From an uncultured Sinobacteraceae bacterium (GTDB taxonomy: Bacteria > Pseudomonadota > Gammaproteobacteria > Steroidobacterales > Steroidobacteraceae), in NCBI GenBank assembly GCA_937902995.1, contig CALEKY010000037.1, positions 29,591-93,590 of the forward strand: a stretch of DNA of 64,000 nucleotides. Direction: 5' to 3'. Positions 8,400 through 17,723 of this stretch are shown here, piece by piece (the first letter of the stretch is position 1; every line of letters starts with the position of its first letter). The position numbers and the translations under genes are program-made. The notes below the pieces were generated by a model. The model searched no databases. It was not told the origin of the DNA and worked only from the letters and a program-made list of their open reading frames with translations.

Positions 8400-8505
8400 C
8401 TCCGTCCTCTGCAGTGCAATGTCTTGCGTCTTTCGGCCGGGGCCGGAGATCGATGGAGCATGCATGCGGTCGGGCACATGCGCGGATAATGAACGCTGAT
8501 TCATG

Positions 8506-9663
8506 TCAGTTCGGCCCCGCGATAGCGCCTTCGCGATGCAACTCCGCGATCTCGTTCGGCGCGAACCCCCAGCCCGCCAACACTTCGTCGGTGTGCGTAC
8601 CGGGAGGCACCGCCGCTTCGTTGGCAACCGGTTGCGTACGACTGAAGCGCGGTGCGGGCGCCGGTTGTACGAGACCGTTGATTTCCGTGAACACGCCGCG
8701 CGCCCGGTTGTGCGGATGGTTCGGTGCTTCGGTCATTCGCAGCACCGGCGCGAAACAAATATCGGTGTCTTGCAACAGCTCACACCATTCGTTGCGCGTC
8801 CGTGTCTTGAACACGGCGGCAAGCGCATTGCGCTGCGCGTCCCAGTGACGCGGATGCCGATCGGCGAACAGCGCCGCATCGAGCCCCAGCCGTGCGACGA
8901 GCTCATCGTAGAACTGCGGTTCGAGCGAGCCGATCGTCACGTACTCTCCGTCCGCACATTCGTAGACGCCGTAGAACGGGGCACCGCCGTTCAAGATCGA
9001 CTCGCCGCGTTTCTCGCGAAACACGCCTTGCGCCAACATCGCGTGCACGCCCGCCGTGAGCAAAGCCGCACCGTCGACCATCGCCGCATCGACGACCTGG
9101 CCGCGGCCCGAGACGCGCGCTTCCAGCAATGCGCACACGATGCCGAATGCGAGCAGCATTCCGCCGCCGCCGAAATCGCCGATGAGATTCAGAGGCACGA
9201 CGGGCGGGCCGTTCTTCTGTCCGATGCTGAACAATGCACCCGCAAGCGCGATGTAATTGATGTCGTGTCCTGCGCGTTGCGCGAGCGGTCCGTCCTGGCC
9301 CCAGCCCGTCATGCGACCGATCACGAGACGGGGATTGCGCGCATGCAGCACATCGGGACCGAGCCCGAGCCGCTCGAGCACACCCGGCCGGAAACCTTCG
9401 ATCAATGCGTCGGCTTGCTCGACGAGACGCAGCACGACTTCTTTGCCGCGCGGATGCTTGAGATCCGCGCGCACGAACTTTCTTCCGCGACCGAGAATGT
9501 CGTACGGCGTTTGCAATCCGATGCCGACGCCGCCGCTCGTGCGATCGATACGGACGACTTCCGCGCCCATGTCGGCGAGCAGCATCGCACCGAACGGCGC
9601 AGGCCCGAGTCCGGCCAACTCGATGACGCGAATGCCCTGCAACGGGCCTTGGCGTGCGCTCAT
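8506..9663 (-). CDS. Alpha-methylacyl-CoA racemase (AMACR-like, CaiB/BaiF family)
   Basis: 385 residues. This CaiB/BaiF member keeps the racemase triad: His in AGHDINYIAL (133), Asp in IGDFGGGGML (163) and Glu in GSLEPQFY (248). Such enzymes epimerise 2-methyl-branched acyl-CoAs, for example sterol or bile-acid side chains and branched isoprenoid acids, so that beta-oxidation enzymes can use them. Its ATG overlaps the stop of the upstream VOC gene in an ATGA, so the two are translationally coupled. A longer upstream open frame exists, but the family N-terminus (GPLQGIRVIELAGLGP) begins just after this ATG. Confidence 0.93.
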   Translation of the reverse strand: MSARQGPLQGIRVIELAGLGPAPFGAMLLADMGAEVVRIDRTSGGVGIGLQTPYDILGRGRKFVRADLKHPRGKEVVLRLVEQADALIEGFRPGVLERLGLGPDVLHARNPRLVIGRMTGWGQDGPLAQRAGHDINYIALAGALFSIGQKNGPPVVPLNLIGDFGGGGMLLAFGIVCALLEARVSGRGQVVDAAMVDGAALLTAGVHAMLAQGVFREKRGESILNGGAPFYGVYECADGEYVTIGSLEPQFYDELVARLGLDAALFADRHPRHWDAQRNALAAVFKTRTRNEWCELLQDTDICFAPVLRMTEAPNHPHNRARGVFTEINGLVQPAPAPRFSRTQPVANEAAVPPGTHTDEVLAGWGFAPNEIAELHREGAIAGPN

Positions 9664-10352
9664 GATTTCTTGCTCACCGGCGGTTTGCTCTCGCTCGCAT
9701 CCCAGATCGCTTGATCGGAGAGCGCGATCAATTTCTCGTAGACGCCCTTCGGATAGTTGGTGAGATGCGGACCGGGCGCATCCCGACCAGGCTGAGGCAC
9801 TGCGCCGCCTTGATCTTCGAACGCAGGCGGATGCTTGTAGCGTTCGAGCTCCTCGGGCGTGATGCCGGCGCGCGCCACGACATCGGGATCGATCCACGAC
9901 TCCGCATCGATCGGACCGTCCGAGCAAGCAAGCTCGAGCGTCAACCCCTCGGGCCCTGCGAAATAGATGGATTGGCAGAAGCCATGATCGACGGGACCGA
10001 TCACCGGCACGCCTTTGGAACGCAAACGGTCGCGCATCGCCAGCAGCTCCTGCGGATTCTTCACCTTGAGCGCGACGTGCTGCATCGCCCCGCCTGCACA
10101 CACCGCAGTGGGATGCCCCGCATGCGTGACGCCGAATTGCGGCGGGATGTTCGCGATCGAAGGATGCTGGACGAAAGCCACCGAGCTCTCGTCGTTCAAC
10201 CGTAGAAAGCCGTGCCACGTGTCCTTGGCGCCGTGCATCCAGTACAGCGCGACGAGCTCCATGCCGAGCTTGTCGGTGAAGAACTCGATCTGCGCCTTGA
10301 TGTTGCTGGTCGCAATCGCGAGATGATGCAGACCTTGGACTTTGTTGCTCAC
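9660..10352 (-). CDS. VOC-family protein with intact metal-ligand triad
   Basis: 230 residues. It has one clear VOC domain with His in GLHHLAIATSNIKAQIEFF, His in MQHVALKVKNPQEL and Glu in GLTLELACSD, the positions that bind Fe or Mn in type I extradiol dioxygenases and glyoxalases. A 60-residue C-terminal extension follows. The motif GPVDHGFCQSIYF is shared with the VOC protein at 28455. It sits among the HsaA-like oxygenase, enoyl-CoA hydratase and racemase genes. A ring-cleaving or isomerising role is possible, but it is shorter than two-domain HsaC/BphC dioxygenases, so I leave the function open. Confidence 0.88.
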   Translation of the reverse strand: MSNKVQGLHHLAIATSNIKAQIEFFTDKLGMELVALYWMHGAKDTWHGFLRLNDESSVAFVQHPSIANIPPQFGVTHAGHPTAVCAGGAMQHVALKVKNPQELLAMRDRLRSKGVPVIGPVDHGFCQSIYFAGPEGLTLELACSDGPIDAESWIDPDVVARAGITPEELERYKHPPAFEDQGGAVPQPGRDAPGPHLTNYPKGVYEKLIALSDQAIWDASESKPPVSKKS

Positions 10353-10377
10353 TTGATCATTCTCCGCATGCCACCGC

Positions 10378-11175
10378 TCATCGCCCGCGGTACACGGGCG
10401 GGCGTTTCTCCAGGAACGCGCGCGGTCCTTCGACCGCGTCTTCCGTGCGATGCACTTTGGCCGAGAATTCCGCTTCGATTCTCAGTGCCTCCGCTTCCGG
10501 AAGTCCGTCGCAGGCGCGTACCGAGTCGCGCACTGCACGCACGGCGAGCGGACCGTTCGCCGCAATGCACGACGCGATCTCCCAGGCCTTCTCCATGAGC
10601 GACGCCGGCGGCACGATGTAATTCAAGAATCCGTATTCGAGCGCCTGCTCCGCCGTGATGAGCCCTCCGGTGAGCAGCAGCTCCATTGCGCGCGCATAGG
10701 GAATTTGCTTCGGCAGGCGTACCGTGGATCCGCCTCCAGGAAACAAACCCACTTTCACTTCAGGGATGCCGAACTTGGCGTGGGGCACGGAAATGCGGAT
10801 GTCGCTGTTCATGACGAGCTCCATGCCGCCCGCAATCGCATGTCCGTTCACCGCGCTGATGAGCGGCTTGCCGACATCCGTCTTGAACGGACCGCCTGAG
10901 CCGCGCACTTCGAGCCAACGACGCTCCCATTCGGTGGAAGGTTCGCGTGCGCCTGTCATCAGCGGAATCGTCGCATCCAGGTCTCCGCCGGCGCAGAACG
11001 CACGCTCGCCCGCCCCCGTCAAAATGGCAACACGCACCTCATCCGAATCGCGGATCCGCTCGAATGCATCGATGAGCCGGACAGCCGTTTCCGGATCCAA
11101 TGCATTGAGCCGCTCCGGTCGGTTGAGCGTCACGATCGCGACAGAGTCACGAACCTCGAACTCCACTGTCGCCAT
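10378..11175 (-). CDS. Enoyl-CoA hydratase/isomerase (crotonase) family protein
   Basis: 265 residues. Seen: VAIVTLNRPERLNAL, GAGERAFCAGGDLDAT (oxyanion-hole region), VNGHAIAGGMELVMNSDIRI (second oxyanion Gly), KFGIPEVKVGLFPGGGSTVRLP and the helix QIPYARAMELLLTGGLITAEQA. At the hydratase catalytic positions it has Glu in GIPEVKVG, while the other Glu site (GMELVMNSD) also carries Glu, so hydratase activity is plausible. The start is set by GGGGGAGCTCGAC before the ATG. It lies 25 nt from the VOC gene downstream and 32 nt from the oxygenase gene upstream. Confidence 0.93.
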   Translation of the reverse strand: MATVEFEVRDSVAIVTLNRPERLNALDPETAVRLIDAFERIRDSDEVRVAILTGAGERAFCAGGDLDATIPLMTGAREPSTEWERRWLEVRGSGGPFKTDVGKPLISAVNGHAIAGGMELVMNSDIRISVPHAKFGIPEVKVGLFPGGGSTVRLPKQIPYARAMELLLTGGLITAEQALEYGFLNYIVPPASLMEKAWEIASCIAANGPLAVRAVRDSVRACDGLPEAEALRIEAEFSAKVHRTEDAVEGPRAFLEKRPPVYRGR

Positions 11176-11207
11176 GTCGAGCTCCCCCACGTGTTGCCTC
11201 TGGCGCC

Positions 11208-12413
11208 TTAGACCAGAATACCCGGAACCTCCTGGCCGAGCACTGCAGCACCGTGCAGCTCCAGGCGCGCATCGAGATCGAAAACGATGTGGGCGCCGAT
11301 GACGTTCACGTCGCGCAACGCACGCTGCATCGGATGCGTCTGGAAGTGCGCCGTGGCACCGGCGGCTTCGCAGATGTAGCCGATGATGTGACGGCATTGC
11401 TGAACAGCATGCGCGAGGTGCAATGCCCAGCGCGTACGATCCAAACGTGTCGAGCGATTGCGCTTCTCGCAAACTTCCGCCACCAGGTTCTTGAGCAGCA
11501 AGTACACCTGATCGACTTCGACTTCGGCGCGCGCAAGACGCATCTGAGCAGCAGGACCGACGCGTCGTCCGCCGGGCAAGCGCGATTGCATCCGTTCCTC
11601 GAGACGCTCTCGGAACATGCGCAGGCACGCTCTTGCCTGACCGAGCGCAGGCAGCGCCGCGGAAAGACCGAGCATGGGCAGCATCGGCGTTCGATAGACC
11701 GGGTGCGAGTGAATCTCTGCACCCGGCGCATTTCCCGTGATCAGATCGGCGAACGACAGGATGCGTCCTTCCGGAACGAAAGCATCTTCGATGATCACGT
11801 CGTTGCTTCCCGTCGCCTGCATGCCGTCGACGAACCACGTGTCCTCGACCTTGACTTCTTCGCGCGGCAACGCGAAGAACATCGGCGCCCGCTTGCCGTC
11901 GGGCATGGTCATGATCGCCGCGGGAATCACCCAATCGGCGTGCATGATGCCCGTGCTCCACGACCAGCGTCCGTTCAGACGCCAGCCGCCCTTCACCTGC
12001 TTCACCTCGCCGGTGGGCGACAGCATTGCAGGCGCCAGCGCGAAGGCCTTATCGGCGAACAGCTCGCGCTGAAATGGCTCCGGGAACTGCGCGAAGAGCC
12101 AGACGTGCTCGATGTAGAAGTTGGCAACCCAACCCATCGAACCGTCACCTTCGCACAAAGCCAAACCGATTTCGAAGAAGTCGTCGAGATCCAGCTCCAG
12201 GCCGCCGTACACCCGCGGCGAGAGCATGTGGAAGATCTCGGCCTGCTTCAGCGCCTCGATGACCTCATCCGTCGGCCTGCGCAGTCGTTCGGCTTCGTAC
12301 GCCTGCGCGGCGAGAAGCTTCGAGAGCTCGCGCGCACGTTTGAGGAGCTCCGCGCCCGTGGTCGGCTCGGCACCCTTCGCGGGCGAGAGTTGCTGTGCTG
12401 AGTTCGATGCCAT
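11208..12413 (-). CDS. HsaA-like flavin-dependent monooxygenase (acyl-CoA dehydrogenase fold)
   Basis: 401 residues with acyl-CoA dehydrogenase architecture but the sequence style of group D flavin monooxygenases (HsaA, HpaB/C2-type): IFHMLSPRVYGGLELDLDDFF, GDGSMGWVANFYIEHVWLFAQ, GGWRLNGRWSWSTGIMHADW, DTWFVDGMQATGSNDVIIEDAFVP and a C-terminal helix with GYICEAAGATAHFQTHPMQR. There is no catalytic Glu of true dehydrogenases. HsaA hydroxylates a steroid-derived phenol using reduced flavin from HsaB; the operon also encodes a split-barrel reductase (7893-8399). A hydroxylase acting on another aromatic or acyl substrate is equally possible. Confidence 0.9.
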   Translation of the reverse strand: MASNSAQQLSPAKGAEPTTGAELLKRARELSKLLAAQAYEAERLRRPTDEVIEALKQAEIFHMLSPRVYGGLELDLDDFFEIGLALCEGDGSMGWVANFYIEHVWLFAQFPEPFQRELFADKAFALAPAMLSPTGEVKQVKGGWRLNGRWSWSTGIMHADWVIPAAIMTMPDGKRAPMFFALPREEVKVEDTWFVDGMQATGSNDVIIEDAFVPEGRILSFADLITGNAPGAEIHSHPVYRTPMLPMLGLSAALPALGQARACLRMFRERLEERMQSRLPGGRRVGPAAQMRLARAEVEVDQVYLLLKNLVAEVCEKRNRSTRLDRTRWALHLAHAVQQCRHIIGYICEAAGATAHFQTHPMQRALRDVNVIGAHIVFDLDARLELHGAAVLGQEVPGILV

Positions 12414-12457
12414 TGATACTGACTCCAAGGAAATTGCCGTCGACCGCCCGCGAAGTG

Positions 12458-14728
12458 CTAACGAAGCTGATAGCGCACTTGCAATGCGATCGTTCGCGGC
12501 GGGTCGACGTACTGCTGATAGTTGTTGCCGAGCACGTTCGACAGCGGAATGTCGTCGCCGAAATGCGCGGTGACTTCGTCGGTGAGGTTCTTGCCCATGA
12601 TGGCGAACTCCCAAGAGCCGCTGGGCGAGGTCAACGAGGCGGACGCGTCGTATTTCCAATAGGCACGTTGCGCGACGAACGGATCGAGATCGCCGGCCGT
12701 GTAGAACATGTCGCTGTAGACGGCTTCCGCACGCAATCCATACGTCCAGCCGTTCGCGAACGTGTCTTCCCATCGCGCGCTGAAATTACCGCTCCATTCC
12801 GGCGCGTACGGCAACGTCTTGCCCGAGAGGTCGCACACTTGACCTTGTCCGTATGCACAGGGCCCGGCGCGATAGGAATCGTAGGTGGCATCGAGATAGG
12901 TGACGGACGTCGACAACAACAGTCGATCCGTCGCAGCCAGCTGAGCATCGAGCTCGACGCCCTTCGACGTGGACTCGGCGGCATTGCCGACGATGAGCGA
13001 CGCGATGCCGTCGAACATACTGACTTGCAGGTTCTCGTACTCGCTGTAGAAGACGGCGACATTCGCTCGCAACCGGTCCTGCAAGCCGCGGAACTTGACG
13101 CCAGCCTCGTAGCTCTTCGCCTTCTCGTCATCGAAGACGATGTCGTCGAGCACGCCCGTCGCATTGCCCTCGTCGAAGCCGCCGGCTTTGAAGCCTTGGC
13201 TGTACGTTGCATAGAGCATCGTGTCGCCCGGGCGGTACTGAACCGTGAACGCGAACGAATCGTTGTCGGTGCTGCGTTTGATGTTGTCGTAGCGATGCGG
13301 CTGGCCGAGGCCGATCCCCGAGAAGACGGTGAGCGCCGGATTCGGCACCATCGAGCCGAAGTCGGCCCAATAGAAATCCTTGTTCATCTTCTTCTCGTCG
13401 TCCGTGTGCCGCACGCCGGCGATCAGCGCGAGACGATCGGTGACGTTCCAAGTGCCTTGCGCGAATGCCGACCAAGTCTCCGTGTCCTGGTCGAAGAACA
13501 TCACGCGGTACGCGCTCCCGAACGGCAGCCCGGTCTGCGAGAAGTTGAAGGCGAAGATCTTGTCGTTCTCGAACTTTTCCTTGGCGTAATACACGCCGGC
13601 CGTGTACTCGAAGGTGCGGCCGGTCGGCGAGCTGATGCGCAGCTCCTGCGCCCACGTACTCCACTTCTGATCCCAGAGCTGGTGCACGAGGTCGAGCGGG
13701 GTGAAGTCGCTGTCGAACGCGTAGTCGAGGTCGTATCCGACGTAGCTGGAAAGGCTCGTTATCGTGTGCTCGCCGACCTGCCAATCGATGGCGATCGAGC
13801 CGTTGTAGGTCGTGCTGTTCTCGAATTCCTTATTGAACGGCGCCGACACGCCCGGTCCGGACTTGTCGTAATCGAGCTCGAATTCGGCGCTCGGATCGAT
13901 AGCCAGCACGAGCGTACGCAGCTGCGCTGCCGCCCGCGCGATCTGTGAACGGCCGCCCTTGAAGTTGTTCTCGCCGTATTCGCCCTTCAACGTGATGTCG
14001 AGATTTTCGGTCGGGCTCCACACGCCGACGCCGCGGACCACCCAATCGTCGCGCTGCGGCTCGGACTTACCCGTGAAATTGTTGTCGACATAGCCGTCGG
14101 TGATGTCGGAGCGCACGACGAGGCGGCCTTTGAACGAATCGCTCAGCGGTCCGGAAAGAACGCCGGTCGTCTGATACGTGTCGAACTCCGGCTCCACGTA
14201 CGCCTGCAACGAGACTTCGAGCTCGTCGGTCGGCTTGCGCGTCGTGATGTTGAATGCACCGCCGATCGTGTTCTTACCGAACATGATCGATTGCGGCCCT
14301 TTCAAGACCTCGATGCGGTCGACGTCCAGGAACGAATGCCGCGAGGAACGGCCACGGCCGAAATGCACGCCGTCGATGAACGTCGCCACGGACATCTCGA
14401 AGCCCTGGTTCTCGCCCGAGCCGACGCCGCGGATGAACAATAGATCGCCGACCGGCGTCGGCGTCACTGCAACGCCCGGCATGGACTGCATCGCCTCGTC
14501 GAGCGTTACGACGCCCTCGGCTGCGAGTCGATTGCCCGAGACCACTGCGATCGAGATCGGCACCTTGTCGATGGTCTCTTCGCGCTTGCGCGCCGTCACG
14601 ACAATCTCTTCGAGCAGGCTCACGCCTTCTGAGGATGCGGCGTCCTGACCGTACACCGCGCCGGCAGAGCACATCGCCAAAGTCGCACCTGCCGTTGTGG
14701 CGAGGCGGATGAGTTTGTTCTGGTTCAT
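12458..14728 (-). CDS. TonB-dependent receptor
   Basis: 756-residue outer-membrane receptor inside the catabolic operon. Signal peptide to about residue 28 (GAVYGQ), TonB box and plug start LLEEIVVTARKREETIDKVP, LLFIRGVGSGENQGF, IEVLKGPQSIMFGKNTIGGA, and a barrel ending ALQVRYQLR. It ends in Arg rather than the usual terminal Phe. The start follows GGGGGAACT. It is flanked closely by the HsaA-like gene (44 nt) and a CoA transferase gene (50 nt), so uptake and catabolism are probably co-transcribed. It is closely similar in motif layout to the receptor at 40831. Confidence 0.95.
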   Translation of the reverse strand: MNQNKLIRLATTAGATLAMCSAGAVYGQDAASSEGVSLLEEIVVTARKREETIDKVPISIAVVSGNRLAAEGVVTLDEAMQSMPGVAVTPTPVGDLLFIRGVGSGENQGFEMSVATFIDGVHFGRGRSSRHSFLDVDRIEVLKGPQSIMFGKNTIGGAFNITTRKPTDELEVSLQAYVEPEFDTYQTTGVLSGPLSDSFKGRLVVRSDITDGYVDNNFTGKSEPQRDDWVVRGVGVWSPTENLDITLKGEYGENNFKGGRSQIARAAAQLRTLVLAIDPSAEFELDYDKSGPGVSAPFNKEFENSTTYNGSIAIDWQVGEHTITSLSSYVGYDLDYAFDSDFTPLDLVHQLWDQKWSTWAQELRISSPTGRTFEYTAGVYYAKEKFENDKIFAFNFSQTGLPFGSAYRVMFFDQDTETWSAFAQGTWNVTDRLALIAGVRHTDDEKKMNKDFYWADFGSMVPNPALTVFSGIGLGQPHRYDNIKRSTDNDSFAFTVQYRPGDTMLYATYSQGFKAGGFDEGNATGVLDDIVFDDEKAKSYEAGVKFRGLQDRLRANVAVFYSEYENLQVSMFDGIASLIVGNAAESTSKGVELDAQLAATDRLLLSTSVTYLDATYDSYRAGPCAYGQGQVCDLSGKTLPYAPEWSGNFSARWEDTFANGWTYGLRAEAVYSDMFYTAGDLDPFVAQRAYWKYDASASLTSPSGSWEFAIMGKNLTDEVTAHFGDDIPLSNVLGNNYQQYVDPPRTIALQVRYQLR

Positions 14729-14778
14729 AGTTCCCCCGAAAAAAAAGGTTGGTTCGCCGCGATCCAGGCCTGTGCGCC

Positions 14779-15990
14779 TCAGATTCGCCGCTCGCTGATC
14801 AGGCGTTCGATTTCGGACTTCGAGTAACCGAGCTCTTGCAGGATCTCCACGTTGTGCTGGCCGATCCGCGGCGCCGGATGCCGGATACGCGTCGGCGTGC
14901 GCGAGAACTTGATGGCCGGCCCCGTAAGCGGCGCCTCCGTGCCGTCGGTGAGCTTCACGTTTTGCAGCATGTCGCGGGCTGCGACGTGCTCTTCCTTCGC
15001 GACATCGTGATAGGTGTTGATGCGCGTTGCAGGAATGCCGTGCTTGGAAAGCGTTTCCACGACTTCCTCGACCGTGCGCTGAGCGCACCAGTCGCGGACG
15101 AGCTGATTCACTTCGGGACGGCGCGCACGCCGTTCGGCGTTCTTCCAATGTGCGATCTCGGGCCGCCCCATCAGATTGGCGATCACGGCCCAGTGCGAAT
15201 CGAGCAGCGTGCCGATGAAGACGTGTCCGTTCGTGCAGCGATATTCGTTCACCGGCGTCGCCATCAGGTATTCGTTGCCGGTCTTCGGGATCTCCAATCC
15301 GAGCGCGCCGGCCGTCAAATGACCGTTGCTCGTGTGTAGCAAGCAATCGATCATCGAGATGTCGACGTGCTGACCTTCGCCGGTGCGATCGCGATGCCGC
15401 AGCGCTGCCATCGCGCCGAGCGCGGCGTGCAAACCTGCGAGATCGTCGCCGAGGAACGTCGGCGCCTTCATGGGGCCGCCGTTCGGATCGCCGTTGAGCG
15501 ACGTCCACCCGCAATAGCTCTGTGCGATCGGGTCGTAACACGGGCGGTCCGAGAGCGGACCGAACTGACCGAAGCCGCTGATCGAGACGTACACGATGTC
15601 CGGCTTCACCTTGGCGACGTCCGCATAGCCGACGCCCCATTTGGCGAGGGTTCCTGGGCGGAAGTTTTCGAGAACGATGTCCGCCTTGGCGCAGAGCTTG
15701 AGAAAAATTTCTTTGCCGTCGGGCTTCTGCAGATTCAGCGAAACGTTCTGTTTGTTGCGATTGACCGTCTCGTGCTGAATCATCAGCTCCGAGCCGGGAA
15801 TCTGCAGCGGCATGCGACGCATGACCTCGCCCACCGGGTGCTCGACTTTGATCACCCGGGCGCCGAAGTCCGCGAGTATGCAGCCGGCCATGGGCCCGGC
15901 CCACGACGTCGTCACCTCGACGACGACCACACCGTCGAACGGTCCCGTCACATCGCGGCGTGCGTGACGATAGAACTCGCTCTTCTCCAC
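14779..15990 (-). CDS. CaiB/BaiF (family III) CoA transferase
   Basis: 403 residues from a GTG start. Seen: FDGVVVVEVTTSWAGPMAG, ILADFGARVIKVEHP, QNVSLNLQKPDGKEIF, VLENFRPGTLAKWG, SISGFGQFGP and FLGDDLAGLHAALGA, whose first Asp (182) is at the family's catalytic position. An ATG further upstream (16032) would add 14 residues, but AGGGGGA lies 8 nt before the GTG at 15990, matching the G-rich ribosome sites seen across the window. It probably activates an operon intermediate by CoA transfer. Confidence 0.92.
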   Translation of the reverse strand: MEKSEFYRHARRDVTGPFDGVVVVEVTTSWAGPMAGCILADFGARVIKVEHPVGEVMRRMPLQIPGSELMIQHETVNRNKQNVSLNLQKPDGKEIFLKLCAKADIVLENFRPGTLAKWGVGYADVAKVKPDIVYVSISGFGQFGPLSDRPCYDPIAQSYCGWTSLNGDPNGGPMKAPTFLGDDLAGLHAALGAMAALRHRDRTGEGQHVDISMIDCLLHTSNGHLTAGALGLEIPKTGNEYLMATPVNEYRCTNGHVFIGTLLDSHWAVIANLMGRPEIAHWKNAERRARRPEVNQLVRDWCAQRTVEEVVETLSKHGIPATRINTYHDVAKEEHVAARDMLQNVKLTDGTEAPLTGPAIKFSRTPTRIRHPAPRIGQHNVEILQELGYSKSEIERLISERRI

Positions 15991-16047
15991 GTTCTCAATC
16001 CCCCTTGCACTCGCACTCGCGGCGAGGAACAACCGAACTCATTTCTG

Positions 16048-16839
16048 TTACATCGCGAACGAAAAGCCGCCATTCACGGGATAGGTCTGACCCGTGATCC
16101 AGCTCGATGCATCCGATGCAAGGAACAGCACCATGTTGGCGACGTCGGACGGCTCGCCGAAACGTCGAATGGTGTAGTGACTCAGCATGCGCTTGGCGCG
16201 CTCTGCGTCTTCGGTGACATCGGCCACGCCAGGGGTGCGCGTCGTGGCGATCGACACGCTGTTAGCCGTGATCATGAAGCGGCCCATTGCGCGCGCCACC
16301 GCGCGCATGAATCCGGCGGCACCTGCTTTCGCAGCCGAGTAGATCTCGAGCCCAGGCTCGCCGATGCGCCCGGCGTCTGACACGATGGTGATCAAGCGCC
16401 CCCGCTTGCGCTCGATCATTCCGGGAAGTACGGCGCTCGTGCAGTTGATGACGCCGTAGAGATTGACGCCGAGAAATGCGTTCCAGGTTTCCGTCGATGC
16501 TTCCCAGAACGGCGCGCGCTCGACTTTTTCCGGTGCCGCGCCCATGTTGCCGGCGTTGTTCACCAGAATGTCGATCGGCCCGAGCTCTTGCGCGCCGCGC
16601 CGAACCATGTCGTTCACGGCCGCACGATCGGTGACATCCGCTGCAATCGCGACCGCGCGACAACCGAGCGCGCGTACTTCTTTTGCGACCGCCTCTGCGC
16701 GATCGGCATTGACGTCATTCAATACGATTCCCCCCGCGCCATTCAGCGCGAAATGCAATGCGATCTGACGTCCGATGCCTTGACCCGCACCGGTGATGAG
16801 ACCTACGCGCCCCTGCAAGTTCAAGATGTTCGTGCTCAC
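16048..16839 (-). CDS. Short-chain dehydrogenase/reductase
   Basis: 263-residue classical SDR. Cofactor motif TGAGQGIGRQIA (about 17-28), LNDVN after beta-2 (Asp favours NAD), NNAGNMG, active-site Ser region TIVSDAG and catalytic Tyr-Lys in YSAAKAG, then the C-terminal WITGQTYPVNGG. It probably oxidises a hydroxyacyl-CoA or ring hydroxyl formed by the neighbouring hydratases. It lies 9 nt downstream of the enoyl-CoA hydratase gene and 57 nt upstream of the CoA transferase gene in the same operon. Confidence 0.93.
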   Translation of the reverse strand: MSTNILNLQGRVGLITGAGQGIGRQIALHFALNGAGGIVLNDVNADRAEAVAKEVRALGCRAVAIAADVTDRAAVNDMVRRGAQELGPIDILVNNAGNMGAAPEKVERAPFWEASTETWNAFLGVNLYGVINCTSAVLPGMIERKRGRLITIVSDAGRIGEPGLEIYSAAKAGAAGFMRAVARAMGRFMITANSVSIATTRTPGVADVTEDAERAKRMLSHYTIRRFGEPSDVANMVLFLASDASSWITGQTYPVNGGFSFAM

Positions 16840-16848
16840 GTCGTTCGT

Positions 16849-17673
16849 TCAGCGCGATGCGCCTGCCTTCGTCGATGACTGGTTAGGAGAAAAGATGCTT
16901 TCGTAGGTAGGGTTTGCCCGCATGGAGCGCTTGCGGAACTCTTCGCGCTCCTGCGGCGTGCCCATGTCGCGCACCATGCGCCGCTCGAGCTCGAGGCCTT
17001 GCGCCAACGGAACCTCCAACGCCTGATTGAGCAGGCGCTTGGCGGTTGCGATCGCATAAGGTGCTTTGTCTTTGAATTGATCGGCGAGCTCGCGCGCCTT
17101 CGCGATCAACTGCGCACGCGGCGCGATGCGATCGACGAGCCCGATCGCCAGCGCTTCCGCAGCGGACAGATGTTTGCCGGTGAGAATCAGCTCGCGCGCT
17201 TTGGCGAGACCGACGAGGCGCGGCAATCGCTGCGTGCCGCCGCCGGCGGGCAGCGCCCCGAAACGCACTTCCGGCAAGCCAATCTGCACGTCGTCCGCCA
17301 TCACGCGGAAGTCGCACGCAAGCGCGATCTCGCAGCCGCCGCCCATCGCCGCGCCGTTGATCACCGCGATCACCGGCTTCGAGACCTCTTCGATGTGACA
17401 AATGAAATCGCGGCGGCGATCGCCGACGACGCCGTCGGGCGAGATCAAACGATCGATCTCGCGCAGATCCGCGCCGCCGCAGAAATGCCGGTCGCCGGCG
17501 CCCGTCACGAAGATGCAATGCACGTTCGAATCGCGGTCCAGCTCGTCGAGCGCGTCGTTGAGCTCGACGGTGAGCTGCAGATTGATCGTGTTCGCTCGCT
17601 GCGGGCGATCGAGCACCACGGTCGCGATGCCGCCCTCCCGTTCGACGCGAATTGTTTTTTCGTTTTCTGACAC
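16849..17673 (-). CDS. Enoyl-CoA hydratase/isomerase family protein
   Basis: First gene of the minus-strand operon, 274 residues. Crotonase hallmarks: GIATVVLDRPQRANTINLQL, GAGDRHFCGGADLREI, VINGAAMGGGCEIALACDFR, VQIGLPEVRFGALPAGGGTQ and the helix LVGLAKARELILTGKHLSAA. Glu is present at both hydratase positions (GGCEIAL and LPEVRFG). It differs clearly from the crotonase at 10378, suggesting two hydration or hydrolysis steps in one pathway. It is transcribed from the 91-bp divergent region shared with the DUF35 gene. Confidence 0.93.
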   Translation of the reverse strand: MSENEKTIRVEREGGIATVVLDRPQRANTINLQLTVELNDALDELDRDSNVHCIFVTGAGDRHFCGGADLREIDRLISPDGVVGDRRRDFICHIEEVSKPVIAVINGAAMGGGCEIALACDFRVMADDVQIGLPEVRFGALPAGGGTQRLPRLVGLAKARELILTGKHLSAAEALAIGLVDRIAPRAQLIAKARELADQFKDKAPYAIATAKRLLNQALEVPLAQGLELERRMVRDMGTPQEREEFRKRSMRANPTYESIFSPNQSSTKAGASR

Positions 17674-17694
17674 GTTGTGAGTTCCTCGACTTCC

Positions 17695-17723
17695 TTGACC
17701 GTGTACTTTGGCAATCTTATATT
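17695..17723 (+). promoter_or_regulatory. Predicted sigma70 promoter for the DUF35-thiolase operon
   Basis: TTGACC (17695-17700), exactly 17 nt, then TATATT (17718-17723) is a strong -35/-10 match on the plus strand, with the ATG at 17765. The same 91-bp space must hold the promoter of the minus-strand operon starting at 17673, so the two operons share one control region. Confidence 0.65.
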
